64,000 nt of DNA from Opitutus sp. GAS368 (GTDB lineage Bacteria; Verrucomicrobiota; Verrucomicrobiia; Opitutales; Opitutaceae): assembly GCA_945906965.1 (NCBI GenBank), contig CAMDRP010000002.1, forward strand, positions 33,896 to 97,895. Reading direction: 5' to 3'. Within the stretch, counting starts at the first letter, position 1, and every line of letters starts with the position of its first letter. The notes beneath the pieces were generated by a model, which had not been told where the DNA came from, did not search any database, and saw only the letters and a list, made by a program, of their open reading frames with translations. The translations under genes were made by a program, and so were the position numbers. This document shows positions 54,304 to 64,000 of the stretch, one piece after another.

Positions 54304-55473
54304 TCAGAGCTTGGGGAATTTCACCCACTTCGCGCCGGCTTTACCGGATTTCACGGCGGTCTCGATGAACGCCATGCCGGCGAGGCCGTCGTCGATCGTC
54401 GGGAAATCGTAGCCGGCTTTCGGGGCTTTGCGGCCCGCGATGGAATCGGCAATGGCGACGGCGGCGCCGCGGTAGATGTTGGCAAAGGCCTCGATGAAAC
54501 CTTCGGGATGGGCGAAGGGCGTGCGCATGGCGCCTTTGGCGGCGTCGCAATGATAGCTGTTGCCGCGACGGTGGATTTGCTGGGGCGCGTCGGCTTTTTT
54601 CCAGATGAGCTCGTTGGGGTTTTCTTGGAACCATTGCAGCGAGCCTTCGGTGCCGAAGACGCGGATGTTGAGGTTGTTTTCCTCGCCGCTAGAAATCTGC
54701 GAGGCGAAGAGAATGCCCTTCACGCCATCGGTGAAACGGACGAGGCAATTGCCGTCATCGTCGAGGAGGCGGCCGGGGATGAATGTCGAGAGTTCGGCGC
54801 AAAGGGAATCAACTTCGAGGCCGGTGATGTAGCGGGCGAGATTGTGGGCGTGCGTGCCGATGTCGCCCATGCAGTTGGAGACGCCGGAGACGTTGGGGTC
54901 CATGCGCCAGTTGGCGATCTTGCTGGGTTTGGCGTCTTCGAAGGCGCTGGTGGCGTAGCCTTGCGGGTACTCGACGACGACTTTGAGGAGTTTGCCGAGT
55001 TTGCCGCTGCGGACCCAATCGCGGGCTTCTTTGACCATCGGGTAGCCGGTGTAGTTGTGCGTGAGCGCAAAAACTTTGCCGGACTTTTTCACGGTATCTC
55101 GGAGCTTGCGGCCTTCGGCGAGGGTGAAGCAGAGCGGTTTGTCGCAGACGACGTGGAAGCCGGCTTCGAGGAAAGTCTTGGCGACGGCGGCGTGGGTGTT
55201 GTTGCGTGTGACGATCGAGACGAAGTCAATGCGTTGATCGTCGGGAAGCGCAGCTTCGGCGCGGGCCATTTCTTGATACGTGGCGTAGACGCGGGACGGA
55301 TCGAGAAACAGATCGGCGCCGGAGGCTTTGGATTTGGCGGGATCGGAAGAGAAGCAACCGGCGACGAGGTCGATCTCGCCGTCGAGACGAGCGGCCATGC
55401 GGTGGACGGCGCCGATGAAGGCGCCACGGCCGCCGCCGATCATGCCCAGGCGGAGTTTGCGATGCAGTTTCAT
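54304..55473 (-). CDS. Gfo/Idh/MocA family oxidoreductase
   Basis: The 389-residue protein has the Rossmann start LRLGMIGGGRGAFIG, the catalytic-lysine motif CDKPLCFT, and a MGDIGTHAHNLARYI segment like inositol dehydrogenases and glycoside 3-oxidases. It has no signal peptide. It is the last of three minus-strand genes (isomerase 57660, oxidoreductase 56573, this one) separated by 46 and 17 nt, a sugar-conversion operon ended by a terminator. Confidence 0.92.
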   Translation of the reverse strand: MKLHRKLRLGMIGGGRGAFIGAVHRMAARLDGEIDLVAGCFSSDPAKSKASGADLFLDPSRVYATYQEMARAEAALPDDQRIDFVSIVTRNNTHAAVAKTFLEAGFHVVCDKPLCFTLAEGRKLRDTVKKSGKVFALTHNYTGYPMVKEARDWVRSGKLGKLLKVVVEYPQGYATSAFEDAKPSKIANWRMDPNVSGVSNCMGDIGTHAHNLARYITGLEVDSLCAELSTFIPGRLLDDDGNCLVRFTDGVKGILFASQISSGEENNLNIRVFGTEGSLQWFQENPNELIWKKADAPQQIHRRGNSYHCDAAKGAMRTPFAHPEGFIEAFANIYRGAAVAIADSIAGRKAPKAGYDFPTIDDGLAGMAFIETAVKSGKAGAKWVKFPKL

Positions 55474-55490
55474 AGTGAGAACGAGCGGGT

Positions 55491-56573
55491 TTAGAGGGCG
55501 ACAGGTTTGCCGGTGGCGGCGGACTGGTAGGCGCCGTCGATGAGTTTCATCAACGACAGGGCTTGGGCGGGGGTGTTGAGCGGTTTCTCGGTGCCTTCGA
55601 TGCTGCGCACAAAATTCGCGGCGGAGCGGACGCGGCCCATCGTCTCGTCGGCGGGGACGATGATGTCACGGTTCACGTGGCGGCCGTTTTCGAGCGTATA
55701 GAGTTGGCAGGTGTCGATCGCGGTATTGTCGAGGCCATCGGTGCCGAAGAGGCGGCGCACGAGACCGCCGGCTTTCGTGCCTTGGAAGGTGACTGAGACT
55801 TCTTCGCGTTGGTTCATCTCGGCCCACGAGACGGCGAAGGACATGGATTGGCCGGTCTTGAACGTGACGAAGCCGTGCGCGGCGGCTTCGACGTCGGTGG
55901 TGCCTTTGGCGACGTCGGGAATGCCCCACGGGCCCTTGAAGGCTTTGTTAGAAATGTGGTCTTTATAAGTGCGCGCGAGGACGTGCGCCGGCTCGGGGTA
56001 GCCCATGAAGTGCATGCCGAGGTCGACCATGTGGAGCAGGTCGATGAGCGGGCCGCCGCCGGAGAGGGCCTTGGTGGTGAACCAGCCGCCGAAGCCGGGA
56101 ATGCCGGCGCGGCGAATCCATTTCGCCTGGCATGAATTGATGGTGCCGATGGTGCCGTCGGCGACGTAGTCCATCATCGCGTAGCTCTCGGGGCGGGCGC
56201 GGTTGTTGAAGTTAAACATCAAGGTCTTCTTTGCCTTCGCGGCGGTCGTCTGCATGAGCGCCATTTCTTTAGCGCTGAGTGCGGGCGGTTTTTCGCAGAA
56301 GACGTGCTTACCGGCTTTCAACGCTTGGAGGGCGAGGGGAGCGTGGAATTTGTTGGGGACGATGACAGAGACGGCGTCGAGCTCGGGGAGGGCTTTAAGC
56401 ATCTCGGCGACGTCGGTGTAGACCTTAGCGATGCCGTGTTTGGCGGCGGCCTTGTGCGCGGCGCCTTGATTAACGTCGCAGAGGGCAATAATTTCAGCGC
56501 CGGCTTGGCGGAAGCCCGTGGCATGATAGGCGGCCATGCCACCGGCGCCAATGATGGCGATTTTGGTGCTCAT
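55491..56573 (-). CDS. Gfo/Idh/MocA family oxidoreductase
   Basis: The 360-residue protein opens with KIAIIGAGGMAAYH and has the CEKPPALS motif with the catalytic lysine. It looks like a cytoplasmic NAD(P)-dependent sugar or inositol dehydrogenase. It lies between the isomerase-like gene (46 nt upstream) and a second oxidoreductase (17 nt downstream). Having two different Gfo/Idh enzymes in one operon suggests oxidation and re-reduction steps on a sugar. Confidence 0.92.
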   Translation of the reverse strand: MSTKIAIIGAGGMAAYHATGFRQAGAEIIALCDVNQGAAHKAAAKHGIAKVYTDVAEMLKALPELDAVSVIVPNKFHAPLALQALKAGKHVFCEKPPALSAKEMALMQTTAAKAKKTLMFNFNNRARPESYAMMDYVADGTIGTINSCQAKWIRRAGIPGFGGWFTTKALSGGGPLIDLLHMVDLGMHFMGYPEPAHVLARTYKDHISNKAFKGPWGIPDVAKGTTDVEAAAHGFVTFKTGQSMSFAVSWAEMNQREEVSVTFQGTKAGGLVRRLFGTDGLDNTAIDTCQLYTLENGRHVNRDIIVPADETMGRVRSAANFVRSIEGTEKPLNTPAQALSLMKLIDGAYQSAATGKPVAL

Positions 56574-56619
56574 AAATAAAAATTAGGGTTGAAGTAACGC
56601 GTGGGCGATTAACCCGCGG

Positions 56620-57660
<1,041 letters not shown>

Positions 57661-57818
57661 GATCTTAGAGGACGTTTAAGGATTAAGGGGTAAACTTTAA
57701 GAGACGATCCGGGGTGATTCAGGCGGGCGGGGCGCTAGGGCGGCAAGCGGATTGTTTTTTCGCGGGGTGCGATTCTGCGCTTCGCGGGCGCGCGAGAACG
57801 CGCCAAGCTCGGGTTCTG

Positions 57819-58616
57819 ATGTTGCGCCGCACGTTTTCCAGTCTCGGTTGTCCAGAGCTCGATCTCGACGGCGCGCTCGCGTTGGTCGCGAAGCACGGGC
57901 TCGAAGGCGCGGAGTTGCGGGTGCTCGGCGGCACGATCGATCTGCCGGCGTATTTCACGGCGCAATTTGGCTCGCCGGCCGCGCTCGCGGCGAAGCTCGG
58001 GGCAGAGGCGCGATGCATCGTGGCGCTCGATACGTCGCTCAAACTTATCGGCAACACGCCCGCCGAGCGGGAGCAGTTTTTAGAGTTTTTACCTTGGGCC
58101 GAGGCGCTCGGGGTGCCGCGGTTGCGAGTGTTTGATGGCGGCTCGGGCTTGGATGAAACGACGCTCGCGCAGGCGGTGGACACGGTGCGCTGGTGGCAGG
58201 CGTTGCGGCGCGAACTCGGTTGGCGGGCCGATCTGATGGTCGAGACGCACGATTCGCTGGCGAACGCGGCGGCGATTCGGCGGTTCGCCGTGGCGGCGCC
58301 GGGCTGCGCGGTGCTGTGGGACTCCCAACACACGTGGCTGCGGGGTGGGGAAGACCCGCTCGTGACGTGGGCCGCGATCCGCGATCTCGTGGTGCATGTG
58401 CACGTGAAGGACAGCATCGACGTTCCGTCGGCCAAACACTCCTGGACCTACGTTTTGCCCGGGACCGGGCGTTTTCCGATCGCGCCGTTGTTGGCGGCGC
58501 TGCGGGCGGATGCGTTTGCGGGGCCGGTGTCGCTCGAGTGGGAACGCTTGTGGCACCCTTATCTGCCGACGCTCGACGCGGCGCTGACGGCGGCGACGCA
58601 CAATCGCTGGTGGTAG
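57819..58616 (+). CDS. Sugar phosphate isomerase/epimerase family protein
   Basis: The 265-residue TIM barrel has the same fold as the gene at 56620 but a different sequence: KHGLEGAELRVLGG, LMVETHDSLAN, LWDSQHTW, HVHVKDSID and GPVSLEWERLWHP give the expected Glu, Asp and His ligands. The ATG at 57819 is chosen since the frame's upstream 35 residues are not family-like. It is divergent from the minus-strand sugar operon with a 158 nt gap. Confidence 0.87.
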   Translation: MLRRTFSSLGCPELDLDGALALVAKHGLEGAELRVLGGTIDLPAYFTAQFGSPAALAAKLGAEARCIVALDTSLKLIGNTPAEREQFLEFLPWAEALGVPRLRVFDGGSGLDETTLAQAVDTVRWWQALRRELGWRADLMVETHDSLANAAAIRRFAVAAPGCAVLWDSQHTWLRGGEDPLVTWAAIRDLVVHVHVKDSIDVPSAKHSWTYVLPGTGRFPIAPLLAALRADAFAGPVSLEWERLWHPYLPTLDAALTAATHNRWW

Positions 58617-58756
58617 CCGGGTGGCGTTAGGTTGCGTGCGCGCTGAATATACGATGAGTTTAACTTTTGGGTCGCGGGCGTCTCGGCGCTTTACCTCGGG
58701 CGGAAGACTCGCAGATTAACGACCGCGTCTGACCCCAGCGCGCACCCTAATTTTTT

Positions 58757-59623
58757 ATGCCCAACCCTTGGACTGGAAAAGGAAACCCTTACACGCGCGA
58801 GGAAGTGCGCGAACGTCTCCGCGCCACGCTCGCCAAGGGCGACGCCATCATCGCCGCGGGCGCCGGTACCGGCATCAGCGCTAAGTTTATCGAGAAGGGC
58901 GGGGCCGATTTGATCATCATTTATAATAGCGGGCGTTTCCGCATGATGGGTCACGGTTCCACGGCGGGCATGATGGCCTACGGCGACGCCAACGCCATCG
59001 CGATGGAGATCGGCGAATACGAGGTACTTCCCGTCGTTGAGGAATGTCCGGTCATCTGCGGCGTCCACGCCACCGATCCGCGCCGCCGCATGTGGCATTG
59101 GCTTGGCCAAGTGAAGGAAATGGGTTTTTCGGGCGTGAATAATTTCCCCACACACACCATCGTTGACGGACATTTCCGGGGCGTGCTCGAAGAGACCGGC
59201 ATGAGTGTGAAAAAAGAATACGAGATGGTCGCCCTCGCACGTCGCATGGATTTATTTTCCGTCGTTTACGTCGGCTCGCCCGAGGAAGCCATCGAGATGG
59301 CCAAGGCCGGTGCCGATGCGATCATCGCGCACGTCGGCACCACCGTGGGCGGCAGCATTGGCGTAAAAAACGCCCTCGTGAGCTGGGATCACACGATCAA
59401 GACCACGCAGGCGATCATCGACGCGGCGTCGACCGTGCGGAAAGACATCTTTTTCCTCTGTCACGGCGGCCCGATTAACACCCCCGACGACGCCGCGCGC
59501 GTCATGGCCGCGACCGACGCTGATGGCTTCGTCGGCGCGAGCAGTCTCGAACGCATGGGCGTCGAGGAATCGCTCACCAACCTCACGCGCAAATTCAAAT
59601 CGTTAAAACGTAAAGCCCGATAA
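58757..59623 (+). CDS. Phosphoenolpyruvate hydrolase-like TIM-barrel protein (PF09370 type)
   Basis: The 288-residue protein matches the PEP-hydrolase/TIM-barrel signal-transduction family: IIAAGAGTGISAKFIEKGGADLI (partly quoted), IYNSGRFRMMGHGS, VCGVHATDPRR-like ICGVHATDPRRRM, NFPTHTIVDG and FLCHGGPINTPDDA. In many bacteria and fungi this domain is fused to a Tm-1-like ATP-binding domain; here it stands alone. The reaction is not firmly known. A cupin follows 47 nt later and a ThuA fusion 44 nt after that, so all three may be one operon. Confidence 0.88.
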   Translation: MPNPWTGKGNPYTREEVRERLRATLAKGDAIIAAGAGTGISAKFIEKGGADLIIIYNSGRFRMMGHGSTAGMMAYGDANAIAMEIGEYEVLPVVEECPVICGVHATDPRRRMWHWLGQVKEMGFSGVNNFPTHTIVDGHFRGVLEETGMSVKKEYEMVALARRMDLFSVVYVGSPEEAIEMAKAGADAIIAHVGTTVGGSIGVKNALVSWDHTIKTTQAIIDAASTVRKDIFFLCHGGPINTPDDAARVMAATDADGFVGASSLERMGVEESLTNLTRKFKSLKRKAR

Positions 59624-59670
59624 TCTGGCCTCCCGCGCTGCGTCGGCCCTTTCTTTTACCCCGCCCCATC

Positions 59671-60120
59671 ATGTCCCCTGCTGAACGCCATTTCGTCCAA
59701 ATCGCCGACGCACTTCGCGAGCCCAACGCCTGGACCAACAACGAGTGGCTCTGCCGACCCGACCTCGTAGCCGCCGAGAAACTTCTGCTCGTGCGCGCCA
59801 ATATGGATCCCGGGCATTGCCACCCGTTTCACTTTCACCCGCACCGCGAGGAAATTATTTATGTGATCTACGGCCGTGCCGAGCAATGGGTCGGCCACGA
59901 CTACCGTATCCTCAGCGCGGGTGAGATGGCGCACATCCCCGCCGGCACCGTCCACGCCACGTATAATCCCCACGCGGAGCCCCTGGTCTTTCTCGCGATG
60001 CTCTCGCCCGCGAAACTCCCTGACGCTCTCGCCGCCGCGCCTGATCCTTGCGACGTTTCTACGCAAGCGCCTTGGGCCGATCTCCGCAAAAATCTCCCGC
60101 CCTGCCTCACTCGTTTCTGA
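59671..60120 (+). CDS. Cupin domain protein
   Basis: The 149-residue protein has one cupin barrel with a His-rich metal site: DPGHCHPFHFHPHREEIIYV (partly quoted), then HIPAGTVHATYN. Cupins of this size in sugar operons are often isomerases or epimerases of keto or deoxy sugars. It lies between the PEP-hydrolase-like gene and the ThuA fusion gene. Confidence 0.88.
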   Translation: MSPAERHFVQIADALREPNAWTNNEWLCRPDLVAAEKLLLVRANMDPGHCHPFHFHPHREEIIYVIYGRAEQWVGHDYRILSAGEMAHIPAGTVHATYNPHAEPLVFLAMLSPAKLPDALAAAPDPCDVSTQAPWADLRKNLPPCLTRF

Positions 60121-60164
60121 GGCCTTCGCCTTTAACCCACATTTTACCCCTTAAAATTTCCCCT

Positions 60165-63100
60165 ATGAAACGTCTCCTTGCCCTCGTTGCCCTCTGGGCG
60201 TTCGCCGTCACCTCTGCGCTGACCGCCGCCGAAGCGCCCCTGCGCGTTTTTATCCGCTCCGGTCCGAAGAGTCACGGCCCCGGCGCGCATGATCACCCGC
60301 GCTTTCTCGCCGAATGGGTGACGCTGCTCAACGCCCGTGGCGCCGTCGCTTCCGGCGGCAACACGTTCCCCACCTCCGCCCAACTGGCCGCGAACGACGT
60401 GCTCATTCTCCACGCACAGGAAGCCGGCAACATCGCCGCGCCCGACCGCGCCAATCTCGACGCTTACCTCGCGCGCGGCGGCGGTCTCGTCGTGATCCAC
60501 GCCGGTGCCGTCGCCAAAGACACCGATTGGTACAAATCCATCATCGGCGGCTCCTGGCGCCAAGGCCGCACCAAGTGGCTTGAAGCCCCGATGCACCTTT
60601 ATTTTGCCGATCGCGCTCACCCGATCACCCGCGGCGCTTCCAACTGGCAGATGAACGACGAGATTTACTATGACATGGATCTCTCGCCCGACGTTCACGT
60701 CCTCGCCACCGCCTACACGCCCAAAGCCATCGACACCGGCGGCAAGGGCAACAAAGAGGCCCAAGCCCGCGCCGCCGAAGCCGTCGCCAAGCGCAAAGGC
60801 GTCAATATCTACGACCACCAACCGCAGCTTTGGACCTACGAACGCACCGTCGCTGGCGCCACGCAGCCTTACCGTGCTTTCGTTTCCATCCCCGGGCACC
60901 TCTACGAAAATTTTAACCGCGCCAACTACCGCGCGATTCTTCTCCGCGGCATCGCTTGGGCCGGCCGCCGCGCCAACACCGACGAACTTTGCCTCCCCGC
61001 TGAGCTCGGCGACACGCTGCGTTATCCCGAAGGCGGCCCCACGGCGCCGCTCCAAGCCGCCGCCAAAATCCAAGTTCACCCCGATTTCAAAATCGGCCTC
61101 GTCGCCGCCGAGCCACTCATCAACAAGGTCATGAACATAGACTGGGATGAACGCGGTCGTCTCTGGGTCTGCGAGACGCCCGAATATCCTAACGGCCGCC
61201 GCGTGCCGAATGCCCCCGCGCGTTGGCAAGATTCCGGTTCGCTCAAGCCCTTCGTCACCGAGCGGGACCCCGAAGATTCCATCTCCATTCTCACTGATAC
61301 CGACGGCGATGGCATCATGGACACCAAGAAAACTTTCGCCGACAAACTCGAGCTCGTCACTAGTTTCGTCCTTTACCGCAACGGCGTGATCGCCGCCACC
61401 TCGCCCGATATTTGGTACCTCGAAGACACTAACGGCGACGGCGTCTGCGACAAGCGCACCAAACTTTACACCGGTCTCGGCATCAACGACACCCACGCCG
61501 TCATTAACAATCTGCGCTGGGGCCGCGACGGCTGGATCTACGCCACGCACGGTTACTCGCGCGGCGACGTCACTTCGGGCGACGGCTCGAAAAAATTCGG
61601 CCCTGACGGCTCCGGCGTCGTGCGCTTCAAGCCCGACGGTTCTGCCTTTGAGCAATATAGCAGCCGCAACGGCAACACTTGGGGCCTCGATCTTACTTGG
61701 GATGGCCAGGTGTTTTGGACGCAGCCCACGAGTGGCACGGTATTTTTCCACACCGTTCTACCTGAGAGCATTTTGTCCAAGGGTAAACTCCCCGGCGTCA
61801 CGTCCTGGAAAGGCATGATCACCAATCAACTCACGTTCCCCGCGATGACGTGGCCCGAGCAGGCCTATTCGCAGATCGACCAAGTCGGCCGCTTCACCGC
61901 CGCCGCGGGTTGCGCGATTTACGAGGGCGGCGCCTGGCCGGAAAAATGGAATTACAGCTACTTCACTGGCGAGCCCACGCTCAACATCATCCACCACCAA
62001 TTCGTCCGACGCGATGGCGTGAGCTACCGCATCGAAAAAGAAAATGGCCGCGAAGAAACGGAATTTATTCGCAGCACGGATCTCTGGTTCCGCCCCATCG
62101 AAAACCGCGTCGGTCCTGACGGCGCTCTCTACGTCGTAGATTTCTACAACCAAGCGGTTATCCACAACGACACCCGCGGCCCCTTGCACAGCCCATCTAA
62201 CGCCGCCGTCCGGCCCGACCGGGATCACTATTTCTCCCGCATCTGGCGCGTGCAACACAAGGACGCCAAAGTTCTTCCCGCCGTCGCCCTCGACCGTAAA
62301 GACCTCCCCGGCCTCCTCCGTGCTATCGAGACCAGTTCGAATGCACACGTGAAAAAAACCGCGCTCCGTCTTGCGCAGGAAAATTTCCCTGCCGCGCCGC
62401 AACTCGCTGCGTTTTCTCGGCCCATGGGTAGCCCCGCGCTCGGCCGTTATGAAGCCGCCGCGACTGCCGCCACACCCGCGCAACGCGACGCCATCCTCGT
62501 TGAATTTGTCGCCGCGACTGACGATTGGACCAAGTCCGCGCTCATCGCTGGCGCCACCGAAAATGCCGCCGCCTACCTCGCCCAAGCTCTCACCGGCGAC
62601 CGACCCTCGGCGCTCGGCGTTTTCGTCGCCGCCATCGCTCCTACCACGCGTCCCGCCGATGCCGCGCGCCTCATCCAAGTCGCCGCGTCCCGCCCAAGTC
62701 CCATTGTGGCCAGTTTCCTGCGCGGCCTCATCGAGATCTCGGATAAACTTCCGGCCCACGCCGCCGCCACCAGCGCTGCCTTAACCCAGCTCATCGCCGC
62801 CCCCGACACCATCGCGCCCGCGCTGTTGTTAGCCGCCAAGACCGATAAATCCGGCGCGCTCGCCGCCACCATGGATCAAGCTGTGCGACGCCTCCTCGCC
62901 GATTTTAACGCCGCCGAAACGCCTGCCGCGCGTCGCGCCGAAATCGCGCTCTCGCTACTCGCACTCCCGGCGCAGCGCCCCGATGCGCTCAATAAAATCA
63001 TCACACTGCTCACTGATGCCACGATCTCCGAGGCCATCAAAACGTCCTTGCTCGTCACCCTCGGCGAACTCCCCGCGCAAGAATCCGCCGACATGTTGGT

Positions 63101-64000
63101 GACCGCCTTCGTGCGTTCCAAGTCACGCCTCGTCTTCGATCAGATTCTTAAAAATCCGACCACCGCGCGCGCCCTCATTGCAGCGGTTAAAGACAACCGC
63201 ATCAGTCCTGCCGCGTTCGGCCCCGGCGACGTCGCTCGTCTCCGCACGCACCCCAACACCCGCGTCACCATCGAAGCCGCCGCGGTGTTTGCCATCGCCA
63301 ATCCGCCCACGCCGCAGAAAGACGAACTCATCGCGAAGCTCCTCGCCGACGTGCAGAAACCTGGTGACGTCGCCAAAGGCCGTGCGCTCTTTGCCGCCGC
63401 GTGCGCTGTCTGTCACAAACTCGGTGACGTCGGTCTCCGGGACGTCGGCCCGCCGCTCGCCGGCATCGGCTCGCACGGCGCCGCCGAATTGCTCGCGCAC
63501 ATCGTGGACCCGAATCGCCAGGTTGAGCCGAATTATTGGCAGTGGAATATCACCACGAAAAAAGGCGATACCGCCACCGGCGTCATCGTAAACGAAAACA
63601 CCGTCAGCCTCACGCTGCGCAACCAAGGTGGGGACACCGAGATCAAGCTCGCTGACATCGCCACGCGCGAAAACACCCGCCGCTCCCTCATGCCCGAAGG
63701 GTTTGAAGCCCTCGGCGCCGAAGGCCTCTGCGACATCATCGCTTACCTCGCCGCCAACGCCACGTCGGTCGCCGCGATCACTCAACCCGTTGCCGCGACG
63801 GCCGCGGCGCCCGTTGACCTCAAACCGAAATCCGGCGGCAAGGGCGACTTCCCGCTGCCTGAGCCCACGCCGATCGTTTGGGAAGCGGGCAAAACCAAAG
63901 TCCTCCTCATCGGCGGCGGTAGTTCGCATAAGTTTGCTGATTTCTTCGGTGGCACCGATCGCGCCACGCTCCGCGCCGCTGGATTCAGTGTTAATTACAC
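60165..64000 (+). CDS. ThuA - PVC-type propeller - HEAT-like - cytochrome c - ThuA fusion protein (partial, C-terminus off the right edge)
   Basis: One frame of 1278 codons runs from the ATG at 60165 past the window end. Residues 1-22 are a signal peptide. A ThuA (glutamine-amidotransferase-like) domain follows (about 26-280), then a PVC-type haem-protein beta-propeller (about 300-700; VHPDFKIGLVAAEPL, WDERGRLWVCETPEYP), a helical HEAT-like part (about 720-1050) and a cytochrome c domain with C1080-A-V-C1083-H1084. After a proline-rich linker, a second ThuA-like domain begins near residue 1244 (KVLLIGGGSSHKF) and is cut by the window edge. Cys1080 and residue 1246 are an exact multiple of three from the start, so all domains share one frame. 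The ThuA-propeller-cytochrome order is known in this phylum; the extra C-terminal ThuA is unusual. Likely a secreted, haem-linked sugar oxidoreductase in the same operon as the cupin and TIM-barrel genes. Confidence 0.85.
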   Translation, partial: MKRLLALVALWAFAVTSALTAAEAPLRVFIRSGPKSHGPGAHDHPRFLAEWVTLLNARGAVASGGNTFPTSAQLAANDVLILHAQEAGNIAAPDRANLDAYLARGGGLVVIHAGAVAKDTDWYKSIIGGSWRQGRTKWLEAPMHLYFADRAHPITRGASNWQMNDEIYYDMDLSPDVHVLATAYTPKAIDTGGKGNKEAQARAAEAVAKRKGVNIYDHQPQLWTYERTVAGATQPYRAFVSIPGHLYENFNRANYRAILLRGIAWAGRRANTDELCLPAELGDTLRYPEGGPTAPLQAAAKIQVHPDFKIGLVAAEPLINKVMNIDWDERGRLWVCETPEYPNGRRVPNAPARWQDSGSLKPFVTERDPEDSISILTDTDGDGIMDTKKTFADKLELVTSFVLYRNGVIAATSPDIWYLEDTNGDGVCDKRTKLYTGLGINDTHAVINNLRWGRDGWIYATHGYSRGDVTSGDGSKKFGPDGSGVVRFKPDGSAFEQYSSRNGNTWGLDLTWDGQVFWTQPTSGTVFFHTVLPESILSKGKLPGVTSWKGMITNQLTFPAMTWPEQAYSQIDQVGRFTAAAGCAIYEGGAWPEKWNYSYFTGEPTLNIIHHQFVRRDGVSYRIEKENGREETEFIRSTDLWFRPIENRVGPDGALYVVDFYNQAVIHNDTRGPLHSPSNAAVRPDRDHYFSRIWRVQHKDAKVLPAVALDRKDLPGLLRAIETSSNAHVKKTALRLAQENFPAAPQLAAFSRPMGSPALGRYEAAATAATPAQRDAILVEFVAATDDWTKSALIAGATENAAAYLAQALTGDRPSALGVFVAAIAPTTRPADAARLIQVAASRPSPIVASFLRGLIEISDKLPAHAAATSAALTQLIAAPDTIAPALLLAAKTDKSGALAATMDQAVRRLLADFNAAETPAARRAEIALSLLALPAQRPDALNKIITLLTDATISEAIKTSLLVTLGELPAQESADMLVTAFVRSKSRLVFDQILKNPTTARALIAAVKDNRISPAAFGPGDVARLRTHPNTRVTIEAAAVFAIANPPTPQKDELIAKLLADVQKPGDVAKGRALFAAACAVCHKLGDVGLRDVGPPLAGIGSHGAAELLAHIVDPNRQVEPNYWQWNITTKKGDTATGVIVNENTVSLTLRNQGGDTEIKLADIATRENTRRSLMPEGFEALGAEGLCDIIAYLAANATSVAAITQPVAATAAAPVDLKPKSGGKGDFPLPEPTPIVWEAGKTKVLLIGGGSSHKFADFFGGTDRATLRAAGFSVNY

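Noticed and set aside
60144..61751. 535-codon minus-strand frame opposite the ThuA fusion
   Set aside because: It is Gly/Val/Ala-rich with no motifs; the plus-strand frame has a signal peptide and several recognisable domains.

Overview
The window looks like chromosomal DNA of a member of the Verrucomicrobiota, most likely of the Opitutales/Opitutaceae type. This is inferred from gene content: high GC with dense gene packing, several secreted sulfatases, many Gfo/Idh/MocA oxidoreductases and sugar isomerase/epimerase TIM barrels, a large ThuA/PVC-type haem-binding fusion protein, and a TonB-dependent receptor. No rRNA, phage, IS element or CRISPR array was seen. Two tRNA genes are present: Gly-TCC on the minus strand and Leu-TAA on the plus strand.

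Layout. 1-3.3 kb: a minus-strand pair, a secreted sulfatase followed 23 nt later by an unusual esterase-sulfatase fusion that runs off the left edge. 3.4-6.6 kb: purE-purK (ATGA overlap) and a third sulfatase. 6.6-10.4 kb: minus-strand S9 peptidase, XdhC-like and MocA-like genes. 10.6-13.6 kb: TonB-dependent receptor. 13.7-16 kb: a MOSC protein whose 3' end overlaps that of a CCA-adding-type enzyme, then a DUF423 membrane protein. 16-17.9 kb: rplM-rpsI and a TorF-like outer-membrane protein. 18-23.9 kb: arginine biosynthesis (argC, argJ inverted, argB, argF, argG). 24-28.1 kb: an MlaD/MlaF/MlaE lipid-transport operon led by a novel-looking protein built of repeated W-P-[L/F]-aromatic motifs. 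28.5-34.5 kb: rsmD, an unidentified secreted protein, an SLC5 symporter, rsmE, an aldo/keto reductase and tRNA-Gly. 34.7-44.4 kb: YkgJ-like protein, FAD oxidoreductase, tRNA-Leu, two OppA-like lipoproteins, a Tat-exported oxidoreductase and a nucleoside-scavenging operon. 44.5-47.9 kb: nadD-rsfS, a pseudopilin in AT-rich DNA, a glycosyltransferase and a cytochrome c. 47.9-53.6 kb: nagA-nagB, oxidoreductase, isomerase, a TVP38-like membrane protein and xseA. 53.6-64 kb: msrB, then two divergent groups of sugar-catabolism genes ending in the ThuA-propeller-cytochrome c-ThuA fusion, which runs off the right edge.

How it fits together. Housekeeping genes (purines, arginine, NAD, ribosomal proteins, rRNA methylation, tRNA maturation) are mixed with genes for taking apart sulfated and acylated polysaccharides, amino sugars, nucleosides and peptides. 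The best candidates for something undescribed are the esterase-sulfatase fusion at the left edge, the W-P-[L/F]-aromatic repeat protein joined to the Mla operon, and the double-ThuA cytochrome fusion at the right edge. Both edge proteins are incomplete here. Starts were often moved downstream of the longest reading frame when a signal peptide, a conserved N-terminus or an ATG supported it.
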